A stretch of DNA of 64,000 nt, taken from assembly GCA_022432975.1 (NCBI GenBank), contig CM039508.1, positions 48,945,646-49,009,645 on the forward strand, given 5' to 3'. Source of the stretch: Begonia masoniana. Lineage: Eukaryota > Streptophyta > Magnoliopsida > Cucurbitales > Begoniaceae. The position numbers and the translations under genes are program-made. The notes beneath the pieces are model-generated. The model was not told the origin of the DNA. It did no database searches and saw only the letters and a list, made by a program, of their open reading frames with translations. This document shows, one piece after another, positions 11,997 to 23,340 of this stretch (position 1 is its first letter; each line of letters opens with the position of its first letter).

Positions 11997-12455
11997 TGTC
12001 AAGGTCCGGGCTTGTCCAAGGCATGTTGCCTATGGCCGCCCATGCTGCTAGGTAGATTTATTTCCTTTTTAAGTAATTCTGTTGTAATCTTTTTCTTTCT
12101 ATTTTTGGCAAGTGACTCCTCGCCTACATAGCATGTCCACTCCTGCTATAATGGAGATGGCCCGGATTGCTCTTTAGGGGGAGAGGCATGACTGCACGTA
12201 GACCCCCCTACCCAACGTTGTAATTTGCTGCTATTCAATCAAGGCTTTTTACACACACTCTTTATGCAAACTTTATACTCAAATGATGCTCATTTCGGTT
12301 AATCTCGCTCGCTCGTTGCTTACTCGTTAGACACAAGCTCGCTCTAACGAAGTGGGCACTCGGTGCCGTTGGCACGCTCGTTGGCTGACCCAGTACTAGT
12401 GAGATATTGGGTGCCGCACGGTCTCGATACGCCCCTTGAAAGTAGGACCGTGACA
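11997..12455 (+). repeat. 3' LTR of the Gypsy element
   Basis: 459 bp, one substitution from the 5' LTR, followed by the target duplication AGTCG (12456-12460). Confidence 0.96.
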
Positions 12456-12460
12456 AGTCG

Positions 12461-12780
12461 CGTGTACAGCTTTAGGGATTATAACACGGACCCATATCCA
12501 AGGATTCAAGCATTTCCTGTCTCCTGTCAACGACCCTCTTTTGAAACGACAGCTGGATTCCACAACTATCAATACAGTTTAATATCTTAAACTAACGACA
12601 ATCAACTACTGTTGTAATGAGATCCAGAACTTCACATTGATTTTTCAAAACATTAAAAAAAAAAAAAACTATATTTTTATTGTTTTATTAGTCCAACTCC
12701 AATCCAATCCAGTCAGGGTGGTAAACAATCGAAGACTACATTAAAATATCTACAAAAATAATTTATAAAATTAATATATT
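12461..12780. other. Flank of the Gypsy insertion, no gene recognised
   Basis: Sequence to the right of the Gypsy target duplication. An open frame continues out of the 3' LTR to about 12590 but matches nothing I recognise. A 3' LTR for the minus-strand Copia would be expected near here, yet nothing resembling 24478-24675 is visible. Confidence 0.5.
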
Positions 12781-12889
12781 ATCTAACTTCTCATTTATCA
12801 GAACAAGTCATTTATTTTAACTAATTATAACCTATCATGATATATCTATTGATGAATTCACTACATAAGTTATACAAGTAGTATTATTC

Positions 12890-15810
12890 TATCAAAAACA
12901 TGATTAGGATGTCAATCAATATTGCTTTACATATTAGAAACTAACAAAATCTACTTAAAAAGTATAACGGAGAAGAACGCTATATAAAGAGCAGTTTGAC
13001 TATCACAAAACAATCACATGGGACACTCATGTTGTATCTCAAAACAACCTAAAAGGAACTTCAACCATTTTAACTCACATGTAGTAGTGGCCATAGACCT
13101 ATACTCGGCCTCCGTAGAAGATTGGAAAATAGTTGGCTGTTTTTTCCTTTTTCAATAGACATAAGAAAAGCTTAATAAAACAAAGTAATCAGTCAATGAT
13201 TTTCGAGTCAGAGGACAACTTGCCCAATCACTATCACAAAATGCATAGAGTTGAAAATTACTGTCCCCGCGCAGCAGAATTCCCTGTCCAGGACAACCTT
13301 TTAAATACCGCAAAACTCTCAAAGTTGCGTGCCAATGTTCAACACGAGGATCACCCATAAACTGAGCTAAGAACTTTTATCCCAAGATTGGTTAATTAAT
13401 TATCCCGTCTTTGAGCAGGTTTGAAAAAGGATCTTAGAGTGTCTAGAGTTGGGCCAGGAGGAACCTAGATCACAGAGTTTCATTGATGCCAAAAAAACAA
13501 ATAGTTTTAGAGTAAGCATTACACAATCTCCAATAGCATTTTTTCATAAAACATTCATATCTGGCACGAGGTCAATCTTTAGTGTTGGAAGCTACTTCCT
13601 ACAAGTCGTCGATACTTCTCTGGATACTCAAAGATGGCGCCATTGATAGTGGAAAGATGGTGGTTCTATTCCATGGGTGTAGAAACAGGGCATGCTCCAA
13701 GTAAGTCAGCATCACTTATAATGTCAATAACGTATTTGCGTTGTGAAAGAAACAAATCATCTTTCCCTCGTGCTACTTCAATGCCAAGAAAATGCCCAAG
13801 TATTTCATATGAAATTTCTCACTGAGTTGTTGTTTGAATTTTTCGATTGCCAAAGAAGAAGAACTAGTGATTCTAATGTCATCCACATATACAATAACAT
13901 GTAAAGCAACAACACCCTTGGAATAAATAAACAATGAGTAATCAACATAAGATTGTTTAAAGCCAATATCCTTTAAAGCAGTCGAGAGCTCAGCAAACCA
14001 ATTTTGAGGCTCTTGGCGGAGTCCATACAATGACTTACGTAATTGACACACCTTACTCGAAATAGCAGAGTTAAAACCAAGAGGGAGTTGCGTATATGCC
14101 TCCTCATTAAGATCTCCATGTAAAAAGACATTATGCACATCCATCTAGTGCAGTTCCCACTTTCTTGTCACCGCTATAGCCAAAAATGTGCGAACCGTGA
14201 CCATTTTAGTGACAGGGGCAAATGTTTCATTGAAGTCAATTCCGGCAACTTGTCAATTCCCATACACTACTAGGCGCCCCTTTAATCTTTCAACTGTACC
14301 ATCATATTGATACTTGACTTTATAGACCCACTTACACACGATCGCTTTCTTCTCGGGTGGAAGATCCTCTAAAGTCCAAGTTCCGTTTATGTCAAGTGCA
14401 TTTATTTCTTCCTGCATTGTTTTCCGCCAACCAAGTCCTTAACAGCTTCTTTAAAAGAGGTGTGTTCAGTGCCTATAGTAATTGCTGCAAAAAAAATGTG
14501 TGTTTCACAAAAAACTTATTACAATTTACGTAATAAGCAATGAGAAAATGAGTACCTGAAGACTTTGATGGAGCAGTGATAGGTGATGTGACAGAATTTG
14601 TGACTCGAACGGTGTTGGTAATGAAGCCCTTGAATTTACTTGAAGGTTTCTTTATTCGATGACCTCAACCAGTTTCATGCGGAACATTTTCTTCATTAAT
14701 CACAACCTCACCAGTATTCGACGTTGCACTAACACCAAGTTGCTGGACAACTTCTAAGTCGCCACCCACAGGTGGTATGACGTGCTGTATAGCCCCGCCA
14801 TCGATTTCTCCTGCCACAGTCGAGTGTTCCTCACTATCCCTTGCTCAGGGAATATCCTCAAAATAAGTCATAGTGTCATAATACTCCTTATTTTCGAATA
14901 CATCATCAGTATTATGCAAGTAGACTGTACTGGGAAAAGGAAATTGTTGTTCACAAAAAACATCTCAAGATATGAAAAACACATGTTTCTCGAAGTCATA
15001 CAAATGCCACCTTTTTTACCAAATGGATATCCCACAAACACACATCGACGAGAGCAAGTGTCAAACTTATCATTCACACGAGGTTGATTTTTGACAAAAC
15101 AAAGACAACCGAATACACGAAGGGCATCATACTTAGGAGGTGAACCAAAGAAAATTTTGTGTAGTGTTTTATTATTGAGAAATGGGGTAGCCGTCATTAT
15201 ACTCTCCCTCCAAAAAGAAATTGGAAGATTAGCTTGAAAGAGTAATGCCCGGGTCACATTAAGAATATGTTTATGTTTACGTTGTACCCTCCTATTTTGT
15301 TGTGGAGTGTCGACACAAGAGGTTTGATGAATAATATCATTGTCAGCATAAAACCGATGAATACATGTAAATTCTTTTCTATTATACTTTGTAAAATTTT
15401 AACATGCTTATCAAATTGAGTTTTAACCATTCTACAAAAAATCTTGAATAAATTGAGGCACCTCAGATTTTGCAGACATCAAATAAACTCATACAGCTCG
15501 AGAATAGTTATCAACAATAGTTAAAAAATAACGAGCACCACAACTAGCAGACAAAGTATACGCACCTCATATATCACAATGGATTAAATCAAAAACATTT
15601 TTTGCTCTACTATTACTCAAAGGAAACATGCATCTAGTTTGTTAGCTTTTAAACAAACATCACAAGGTTCATGGATAACAATAACATCTTCATTTCCATT
15701 ATTTCTAATATCTGCTAAAAGTAAATCAAGTGAGACACCAACAACAAATTACAAGTAAGATCTAGAACATATTAGACATTATTGAGCACCATATTTTTGC
15801 TCAGAGTTAT
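12890..15810 (-). pseudogene. Copia pol remnant: integrase, RT, RNase H
   Basis: Fragments in changing frames. The integrase C-terminal part (14868-15257) has VFGCLCFV and CVFVGYPFGKKG. The RT (13773-14144 and upstream) has VHNVFLHGDLNEE, SLYGLRQ and YVDD. The RNase H-side segment (13152-13358) has LRVLRYLKG and CDSDWASCP, followed on the same strand by SSTEAEYRSMA and LFCDSQTALYIA in other frames down to about 12900. In-frame stops interrupt RT just before VHNVF and upstream in the NETFAPVTK region. It is inactive. Confidence 0.88.
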
Positions 15811-17809
15811 TGTAACGCCCCATTTTATAATCTCTCATTTTCTTTCCCAAATTGAAACCCTAATTTGAAAATCTCAAAATTTTCTCTAAATTGATATATA
15901 AAATTTGAGCGTTTAAAAACTAAATTTCAAAATATTGAAATAATAAAAATATATTTAAATAGTAACATTAAATGCGCGGAAGCTTAATTAAAGTTTGAAA
16001 ACATTAAATAAGTTTGTCGAAAATTGAAATAAATACAATATTAATTCATTAAAACTTCATTTAAAAATAGATTATCCAAAGTTTCAATAGAAATAGAAAT
16101 ATTTTTAACAATTAAAACATACTAATTTAAACATCTCTCTCAGACTCAAAAACATCTTTTTCTTCTGCATGCATGTTTGCCTCTGAAAGGTTCTCGATTA
16201 CAGCCAGTTCTTCCTCAAATAAAAACTCACATACATCACAAAATTATACAAACTATGAGATTTAACTCAGCAAGCAAAAATACGTGCAAATGTCAAAATT
16301 AACATTTACTTTTACCGAATCCTGATTACAAACTGGTTGGTACTCATTTCCCAATCTTAGACTTAGTCATCTCATTGTCGTTCATACTTTGTCAACTTAC
16401 TTTCGATCAAGCTCACCATCTCATTGTCGTTCAAGCTTTTGCTATCACGTCCGTAGCATATGTTCAAGCTTACTATCTCATTATCGTTCAGACTTTTGCT
16501 ATCACATATTTTTCGTCAATTCCATCGTATTCATACACATACAAAATGTCATACCAATTTTTATCTTTATATAATTATATATCAATGCCTAAACATGCGT
16601 GCTCAAATATTAGTAGCGTGTAAGAAATCAATTATAAGAAAATAATACAACTTTTGTGATGTAGGGCTATAACCAAAACATTGAAAAATGGTATTTTCAC
16701 TTACTTGGATTCCGAGCGATTAGGGATTCGAGATTTTTTTTCAAAATTCTAGTCTTCCAACAATATCCTGTTTAAATAAAATCTTAGTATCAATGCATTC
16801 TTAATAAATCCAATTTCAACAGAGTTTGGACATAATTTACCTACATGTGCTCGTAGGTCGAATCGGTTCGAGTTGGGTCGGTTTGTAGGATTTTCGGGAT
16901 CTTTTTCTGCCTAAATAAAATATTTGATATTAATTCATACTTCAATAAACCATTTCAAAAAGATTTAGGCAAAAATTTCTTACCCGTTCAATCTTCGATC
17001 GGTCTGGTTTTGTTCGGGTTGGTGAATAGTACCGATTCGGGTCGGATCGGATGAACAGTGCTGGTTTGAGTGAATAGTCGGTTCAGTTTGGTTCACTGTT
17101 GGTCTGGTTCGGTCTGGATTGACTTAAGTGAACCGGTTTAGTTTTCTTTAAAACTGAACCTTCTTCTTTCTTCTCGGCCTCGAGCTTCTGTCGACAGAGT
17201 GAGAGTGAGATCGAAAGGGAGAGACAGAGCAAGAGGGAAACTTACTTTGATGGTTTGTCGACGGAGGCTGAGTGGTTTCCTCAGAGTTACTGCGCGCCGA
17301 GGAGGGATTTCTTCTCGTTGGAGACCAAAGTAAGTGTCATTCTCTGTTGAAGAACTCGGGAGGGAGATCTGTGGTGTGAATTTTCCACCACCCGAACCTC
17401 TCTATTTATAGGAGGGGTTCGCCCCCGCTCCGCTCCGTGAAATCCGAGTTTAGCTCAGATTTTTTGAGCTGTAACAGATCATCTTGGATTTTTAGTGAAG
17501 TTAAATTTGATTCCTCATTTGTTTCTGGGCGCTTTCCAAACTACATTCATTTTGGTCGAACATCAGATTTTCATAGGAGAATCTGACTGGTTCCCTGAAA
17601 TCCAGGTTCAGCTCGGATTTGCTAAGTCGAAAATCTAAACTTCTTCTGTTCATGGATGATTTTCAAGCTAGATTCATCTTTGATTGTTATTTGATTTTCA
17701 AAGAATCAATTTGAGATTAGGTTTGACTTGGTTTTTGATTTGGTAAATTTTTTAAATTGAATTTCGAATTTTGAATTTAATCTTTTGAATTGAACCCTAA
17801 TATGTTACA
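15811..17809. mobile_element. LTR-like insertion 1 (solo-LTR size), target duplication GTTAT
   Basis: 1999 bp beginning TGTAACGCCC and ending TATGTTACA, with GTTAT at 15806-15810 and 17810-17814. It lies between the integrase and protease parts of the minus-strand Copia, so it is younger than that element. No coding capacity. It contains a short direct repeat around 16367-16514 (CATCTCATTGTCGTTCA-type units) and a GGTTCGG-rich degenerate stretch at 16860-17140. Shared motifs (ACATCAC...CTATGAG...CTCAGCAAGC near 16230) link it to the insertions at 18059 and 18861. Most simply a solo LTR of a long-LTR Gypsy family read on the minus strand. Confidence 0.85.
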
Positions 17810-17814
17810 GTTAT

Positions 17815-18058
17815 CTGCCTTCCTTAGTGGTAATGGTTTGTTTTCCATTAGGTAGCCCAACAAAAGTAGGAGAAACATCAAACAATTGGATAAATAATCT
17901 AACATTACCAGTCATGTGATTCGAGTATCCGGTATCGATGATCCATTGAGCGGAAGAGTCAAACATACCACTAGACTTTTCGGTTGAAGAAGACTACCCT
18001 TTTGAAGAGTTTAGCATGTTGACAAGCGTAGCCTATTGACCATTCGAGAGACCAAGAA
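17815..18058 (-). pseudogene. Copia protease remnant
   Basis: Minus-strand frame reads WIIDTGYSNHMTG, the Copia protease signature with TGAS changed to TGYS, followed by NGKQTITT. A stop interrupts the frame upstream. It bridges the pol segment below 15810 and the gag above 23336 once the nested insertions are removed. Confidence 0.85.
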
Positions 18059-18255
18059 TGTAACATCCCTAAACCTGTACCAATTTTCCCGTACATATTT
18101 TTTTTTTTATACTTAATTAAACTTAAGCGGAATTGAAGTCTACATTTTAAACCACTTAAAACAAAATCATTCATGAACTTAAATCTATTTAAAACAATTA
18201 ATAACATTTATCAAATTGGTCAGGGGCAGAACCGGAAGGCAGAGGAAAAAGAGAA

Positions 18256-18358
18256 GCAGCGACTGGTCGCTGCAATATGCAGCGATCAGTCGCTGCATAA
18301 TGCAGCGCCCGATCGCTGCCTTATGCAGCGATCAGTCGCTGCATATTGCAGCGCCCGA
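18256..18358. repeat. Short tandem palindromes (GCAGCGATC... units)
   Basis: About four units of 23-24 bp built from alternating GCAGCGATCAGTCGCTGC and GCTGCATAATGCAGC palindromes, so several overlapping hairpins are possible. Immediately followed by a perfect 11-bp stem with 5-nt loop at 18364-18390 (CTCTCTGGAAT arms). Confidence 0.9.
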
Positions 18359-19699
18359 TCTTACTCTCTGGAATTCGAGATTCCAGAGAGCAACCCAACA
18401 TTTTCTTCCATACATCTTCATCAAAACTGACTATAAAACAATTCTCTCCTTCCCTACATGCAAATCGCAAAACGCACACAACCCACTTTTAAACCGAATC
18501 AAATTTAAGAAAACGAAGTTCTGTTTAAAAACTGAGCATCCCCTTATACCATATGTTTACAAAATACATTTCAAAACGTTTTATAAACAACTCAAAACGT
18601 AAACCTATCAACTACCAGAACCAAGCATCCTAAAATGTCTATACAATTATCAGTCCAAAAACCCTCAAAATCTATACATACATCCCCACGGGTCGGTTAA
18701 GCATTGACTGCGCAACACACTACCGCAATCCATCTTCCGTCAACTGCCTCACACATCAGGGGGAGGAACGTCGTCCTCACCTGGCTCGATGTCACCTACA
18801 TCATACAGACACACTATGAGCTAAACGCTCAGTAAACTCTACGTAAATGCAGATGCCAACTGTGACGACCCCAACCCCGTAGGGCCACCACGGACTTGCC
18901 GTGACATAACTATTACCTAAGCCCTCGTATTTTCCTATAAACTTTTTCATTTTTACTTAACACTTTAAAGAAAACGGACCTAGACAATTGACCCACCTCT
19001 AACAACCTTTAGGGACTAACTTTGACTTAAACATTAAACATTTGAGCGTAAAACATTTCGACTTTTAAAACATTTAAAACTAGACTAAAACCATTAATAA
19101 CTTAAAACAAATAAAACATTTAAAACAATTAAAGTAAGATCAATTAAAACACAACACTAATATAACCTATACTCAAGAAAACAAACTGCGTGGAACGCTC
19201 TAAAAATCAAGCGTATCCTTACCTGTTTTAAAATAACCAAACAGTTCAAAATACCTAAACAGTTCTAGTAAAATTCTAAAATTTAAACTCCACATTCTAA
19301 ACAATCTACTACTACTACATATACATCAAAACTCGACTGTTCATACATTTTTCTATCAAAACCTCTAATCTACATACTTAAACACTTTGATACTTTCACA
19401 AATTAAACCTACACGTAGACCTACTAACCAACAAAACTAACTCACATCATTCGACATACATCATTCAAGCCATCGGATCATCAAGCCAAAACACACCCCG
19501 TCGCCACGAGCACCACTCATCGACCACCTATTCCTTGTCATCATGAGGAACTCTCACCTTCACACCTGTCACCTACATCATACAACATAAACAGTAAGCC
19601 TAATGCTTAGTAAGAGAATGCTCTATGGATGACATATGCATGAATGCGTGACTTTTCATAAAACATGTTTATTTCGTTTCGTTTTGTTAAACCATTTTC

Positions 19700-19937
19700 T
19701 TGCCCCGTGAAAGTCGTAACTTGCCCCGTGGTAACACTCATAACTTGCCCCGTGGTAACATTCATAACTTGCCCCGTGGAAACATTCATAACTTGCCCCG
19801 TGATAACATTCATAACTTGCCCCGTGATAACATTCATAACTTGCCCCGTGATAACATTCATAACTTGCCCCGTAATAACATTCATAACTTGCCCCGTGAT
19901 AACATACATGACTTGCCCCGTGAGAACATACATCATT
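19700..19937. repeat. 24-bp minisatellite, about ten units
   Basis: Tandem copies of AACTTGCCCCGTGATAACAT plus TCAT. Because 24 is a multiple of three, four different frames stay open on both strands, giving four spurious repetitive ORFs of 88-109 codons. Confidence 0.96.
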
Positions 19938-20030
19938 CACATGAGAAACATACATCATTCACATGAGAAACATACATCATTCACTTGAGAAACATACATC
20001 ATTCACTTGAGAAACATACATCATTCACGT
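19919..20030. repeat. 22-bp minisatellite, five units
   Basis: Five copies of GAGAAACATACATCATTCAC plus AT, directly abutting the 24-bp array. The last 24-bp unit grades into the first 22-bp unit. Confidence 0.95.
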
Positions 20031-21370
20031 GATCGTTCTTTACTTCAACGTTTCACATATCATCTTTAAATCATTATCGTTCAATTCATCGTAAAAACAT
20101 GCTCGTAAATAGTTCTTATGCACATTTTATAAAACATGATGCATGAGGAGTTCATAGACATACATAGACATATCATCAACCATTCACAGCGTACATGGAC
20201 AAGCTTTACTCATAACAAACTTAACAAACCACTAATAACTAACATTCTAGGCTACTCGACTCATTAAATCCACAGTCAGAAAATCCTCATCGAAAACATA
20301 AAATCCTAACGTTGTCACAATGTAGGGCCTTAAGGGCCGGAAACCTAACATCCACTTACCTGGCGTCCGTAGCAAGCCGAGCACCGTCCAAAAGTCGTCT
20401 CCACCTAAGGCATTTCATAAATAAAAGACATTACAATCGATCCTAAATAAACGAATATCAAACTTAAACTAAGCTCCTAGCTAAAGCAATTTCTCCTAAA
20501 ACTTTCATTTCCTCCATTCGGGCATTTCATCGAGCACGTGGTGCTCACAATTTACTTAACCTCCATTAATGGTTTTCCAATAACCTCTAATATCCAAACT
20601 TTAACCTAAATCCACCAATAATCATCAATTCATTTAATCTACCTAAATAACAACAAGTGTATTCTCTAATAAGCATAAAAGCATAATACCATCAATTTCT
20701 AACTAAAACCTAATTAAACGGCCGCTAATTTGAGTTAGGTAAAAACCGACCCGAAACTTCGAACGCGCGTAACTTTTGCGTCGGTTATCGGAATCGAACG
20801 ATTCCAGCGGCCACGTACTCCTCTAATAACCTATTTTAATCTTCCAAAAGGAATTTTAAAACAAACGACCGGAGCTAGGTCAATTTATCAAAAACCCGAA
20901 ACTGCCCTTAATCGGAAATTTTCCCTTTTTCGATTTTTCATCAAATTCCATCAATCTCTTCACCAATCGATCACATATACACTCAATTAACAATATCTAA
21001 CCAAAAATCGAAGCTACACTCATCAAAACCAAAGTGCCCTAAATCGGCTTCACTGATTTTCGCCCAAATTGGGCATTCCACGGCCAAGCAACAATAGCCG
21101 GCCTTAGGGTCGACAAACCCACGCCGGAAGTGACCAAAATTTGCCGGTGGTCGGAGCTCAATCGAGCTCGTCACTGTCGGCCATTAACAGACCCGAAAAC
21201 CGAACTAAAACAGGGGGAAACCGAGCCTTACCGGTCGGGTTGCGCGCGGAGTCAGCCAGAATCACCACGTCGCCGGCGTCTGGTCGGCAAGGGTCGGAAA
21301 CCGCCGGTGAACGGCGTCGGAAATCGTCGCCTCCTCCTCCCCTGTTCCTCGCGCTCGGGCTCGACATCGA

Positions 21371-21398
21371 CGACAGAATGGCTTCGGCCATTCTGTCG
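21371..21398. repeat. Perfect 12-bp hairpin with TTCG tetraloop
   Basis: Arms CGACAGAATGGC and GCCATTCTGTCG around TTCG, closed by a C-G pair. This is the very stable cUUCGg RNA tetraloop if transcribed on the plus strand. T-rich sequence follows. It lies in LTR-like insertion 3. Confidence 0.95.
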
Positions 21399-21419
21399 TT
21401 TTAGTTTTTATTTTATAAA

Positions 21420-21458
<39 letters not shown>
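21420..21458. repeat. (AAT)n microsatellite
   Basis: About 13 uninterrupted ATA/AAT triplets. Confidence 0.98.
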
Positions 21459-23340
21459 CATAATATTAATTCCTATTAAACATTAATATACCGTTTTGCC
21501 TTCCGTAAATTCCGTTAAATCCCGTATATCTCCACAAATCCCAATTTAATCTTAGAGTTCTAACAAAACTCACCGTTCCCAAAACGAACTTATTTTGCTA
21601 TTTTTACGAATTAACATACTAAAATGCTAAAACGGGAACTCTAGCATTACTCTTCTCGATTTGGGTTTCTAAAATTTCACTTGTTCTTCTACAAATCCCC
21701 ATAAATTTCTAGGGTCCTAATAAAACTATACGCTCGTAAAACGGACCTAATTTACTTATTTACGAAAATAGCCTTGGAGCGGAAACCCGAAAAACTCGGG
21801 TGTTACACCTGCAGTGCATATGAAGTTCGGAAATCATGCGTAACATATAGAGTGTCGTAGATAGTATATCACCGAGATCTCATCCCCCTAACCGAAGGGG
21901 GCCCATCCAGCGGTCGGACTACCCCGTGCGGTTAGAGGAGGGGGGTACACGCTTACAACACGTACAGCCGTGCCTGAGCCCCACCTCGCGTGACCAGATA
22001 ACAGATTACGTTCATTAATTACAGTACATGAGATGTGGTATCGGTCAGACCCTTAATCGGCCCGCACGATAGATCAATAGCCCCCAATTTCTGGGCCACA
22101 ACGGTTTTATGAAAACATTGTGCGGAAATTCATTTTCATGCTTAGTTTAAAATACGTGATGCATGAGCAGTTCAATCTAAATGTAAACAAACAAGCATCC
22201 GTACCATCAAGACTGTAAAGGAAATAACCTACAAAACATTTAAACCTAACTACCCAACCAAAGCAAGTTAAAACAAACAATCCACTAAGATCCTCGACGC
22301 TACATCGAAGTACGGTGTAGACCAATTGGTCAGAGTAAGTCACGAGAACTTACCTCGCGTCCGTTGCAGCTCAAGCTTTGTCCACGAGCGTTGTTCACCT
22401 AAGCAATTCACAACAATTATAGTTAAAATGCATTTTAACCGATGACGTCCAAATTAACGAAATCTTAACTAAAGAAACTTCCTAAAGCTCTAATTCGATT
22501 CATTGAACTATTTCATTGAGCATTCTACGCTCGGCACCACAAAATTCCAATTACGAGCTTTTCCCCTAAAATTCTCAAATTCTAACTTTCGTCCTAAAAT
22601 CAATTAACTTCGTCTCATAACGTCCAATACGTTCAACATATTCTTAATTAAGGCAAACCCATTGATTTCGAACTCTAAATCGTGTTTTTTATCAAAACCC
22701 TAATCGTAAACCTAAACGTATAACTCTACGAAACTCGAGATTTAACGCTCTAAAACTATAGAATCATACCTAGAGCGTCGATTGGAGGAGGAAGCGTGAA
22801 GGAAACGAAACGATCGGGAGGAAAAACGGAGGTCGGCGTTGAAGAATCTGTCGCGGCAGAGAGGAGAAGCCGAGAGAAAAAGAAAAGGAAAGGGTTGCTG
22901 GCGTGAAATGGTGAAGGAGAAAGAGAAGAAGGTTTTTAATATAAAATTTAGTTAGCAAAATTACCATTTTGCCCTTAGTACATATTTTATATTCGTTTCG
23001 TCCTTCGTTTCGTTAATCGGCCAAAGATTCGGCTTCTCCAAATCTCTCTATTTCACCAACAAGTCCAACTTATTATTTGGGATTTAACAAAACTCTCCGT
23101 TCGCAATTTGGACCTCGTTTACTATTTTTACTAAAACGTCTTTTACATTACGATAGAGGTAATTACTCGGAATATAGCGTTATTACTCCGAAAATTCTCG
23201 TAATTTCCTTAAAATTCCTATTAATCATTAGGATTCTAATGACGCTTCCTTTTCATAAAACGAGCTTGATTTGACATATTTATAAAAATACCGTTTATAT
23301 TAAAATATTAATATCCCGAAAAGCCGGGTATTACAAAGAA

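Larger units (their letters stand above)
6760..12455 (+). mobile_element. Ty3/Gypsy chromovirus, complete, very young
   Basis: Complete element of 5696 bp. Two 459-bp LTRs (TGTCAAGG...GTGACA) differ at one position only (A6940 versus G12177). A perfect 5-bp target duplication AGTCG lies at 6755-6759 and 12456-12460. A Met-tRNA primer site follows the 5' LTR, and a polypurine tract precedes the 3' LTR. Domain order is gag-protease-RT-RNase H-integrase-chromodomain, which defines chromoviruses. The polyprotein is split by one frameshift near 10.67 kb. Confidence 0.97.
18861..21807. mobile_element. LTR-like insertion 3 nested in insertion 2
   Basis: Starts TGTGACGACCCC and ends CGGGTGTTACA. Its body shares with insertion 2 the motif GTCACCTACATCATACA...GCTTAGTAAG (near 19568) and the CTTACC...GCGTCCG block (near 20355). 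The flanking five bases (CCAAC and CCTGC) do not match, so either the target duplication has decayed or the two relatives recombined. It contains two minisatellites (19700-20030), an AAT microsatellite, a UUCG-loop hairpin and an internal duplication near its 3' end (about 21537-21620 versus 21690-21775). No coding sequence. Confidence 0.75.
18059..23335. mobile_element. LTR-like insertion 2, target duplication AAGAA, itself interrupted
   Basis: Begins TGTAACATCCC, ends GGGTATTACA, flanked by AAGAA at 18054-18058 and 23336-23340. It split the minus-strand Copia between protease and gag. Its own sequence is 18059-18860 plus 21808-23335 (about 2.3 kb), separated by the related element at 18861-21807. 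No coding frames. Features include TGAGCTAAACGCTCA near 18819, a promoter-like pyrimidine- and AT-rich body, and a 21870-21960 GC-rich block. Read on the minus strand it starts TGTAATACCCGG, as many long plant Gypsy LTRs do. Confidence 0.87.

Noticed and set aside
19607..19988. Four overlapping repetitive open frames on both strands
   Set aside because: Produced by a 24-bp minisatellite; all frames are equally open, so none is supported as coding.
20983..21404. Several facing frames in GC-rich DNA as host genes
   Set aside because: They lie within LTR-like insertion 3 and show no domain; GC-richness alone keeps the frames open.
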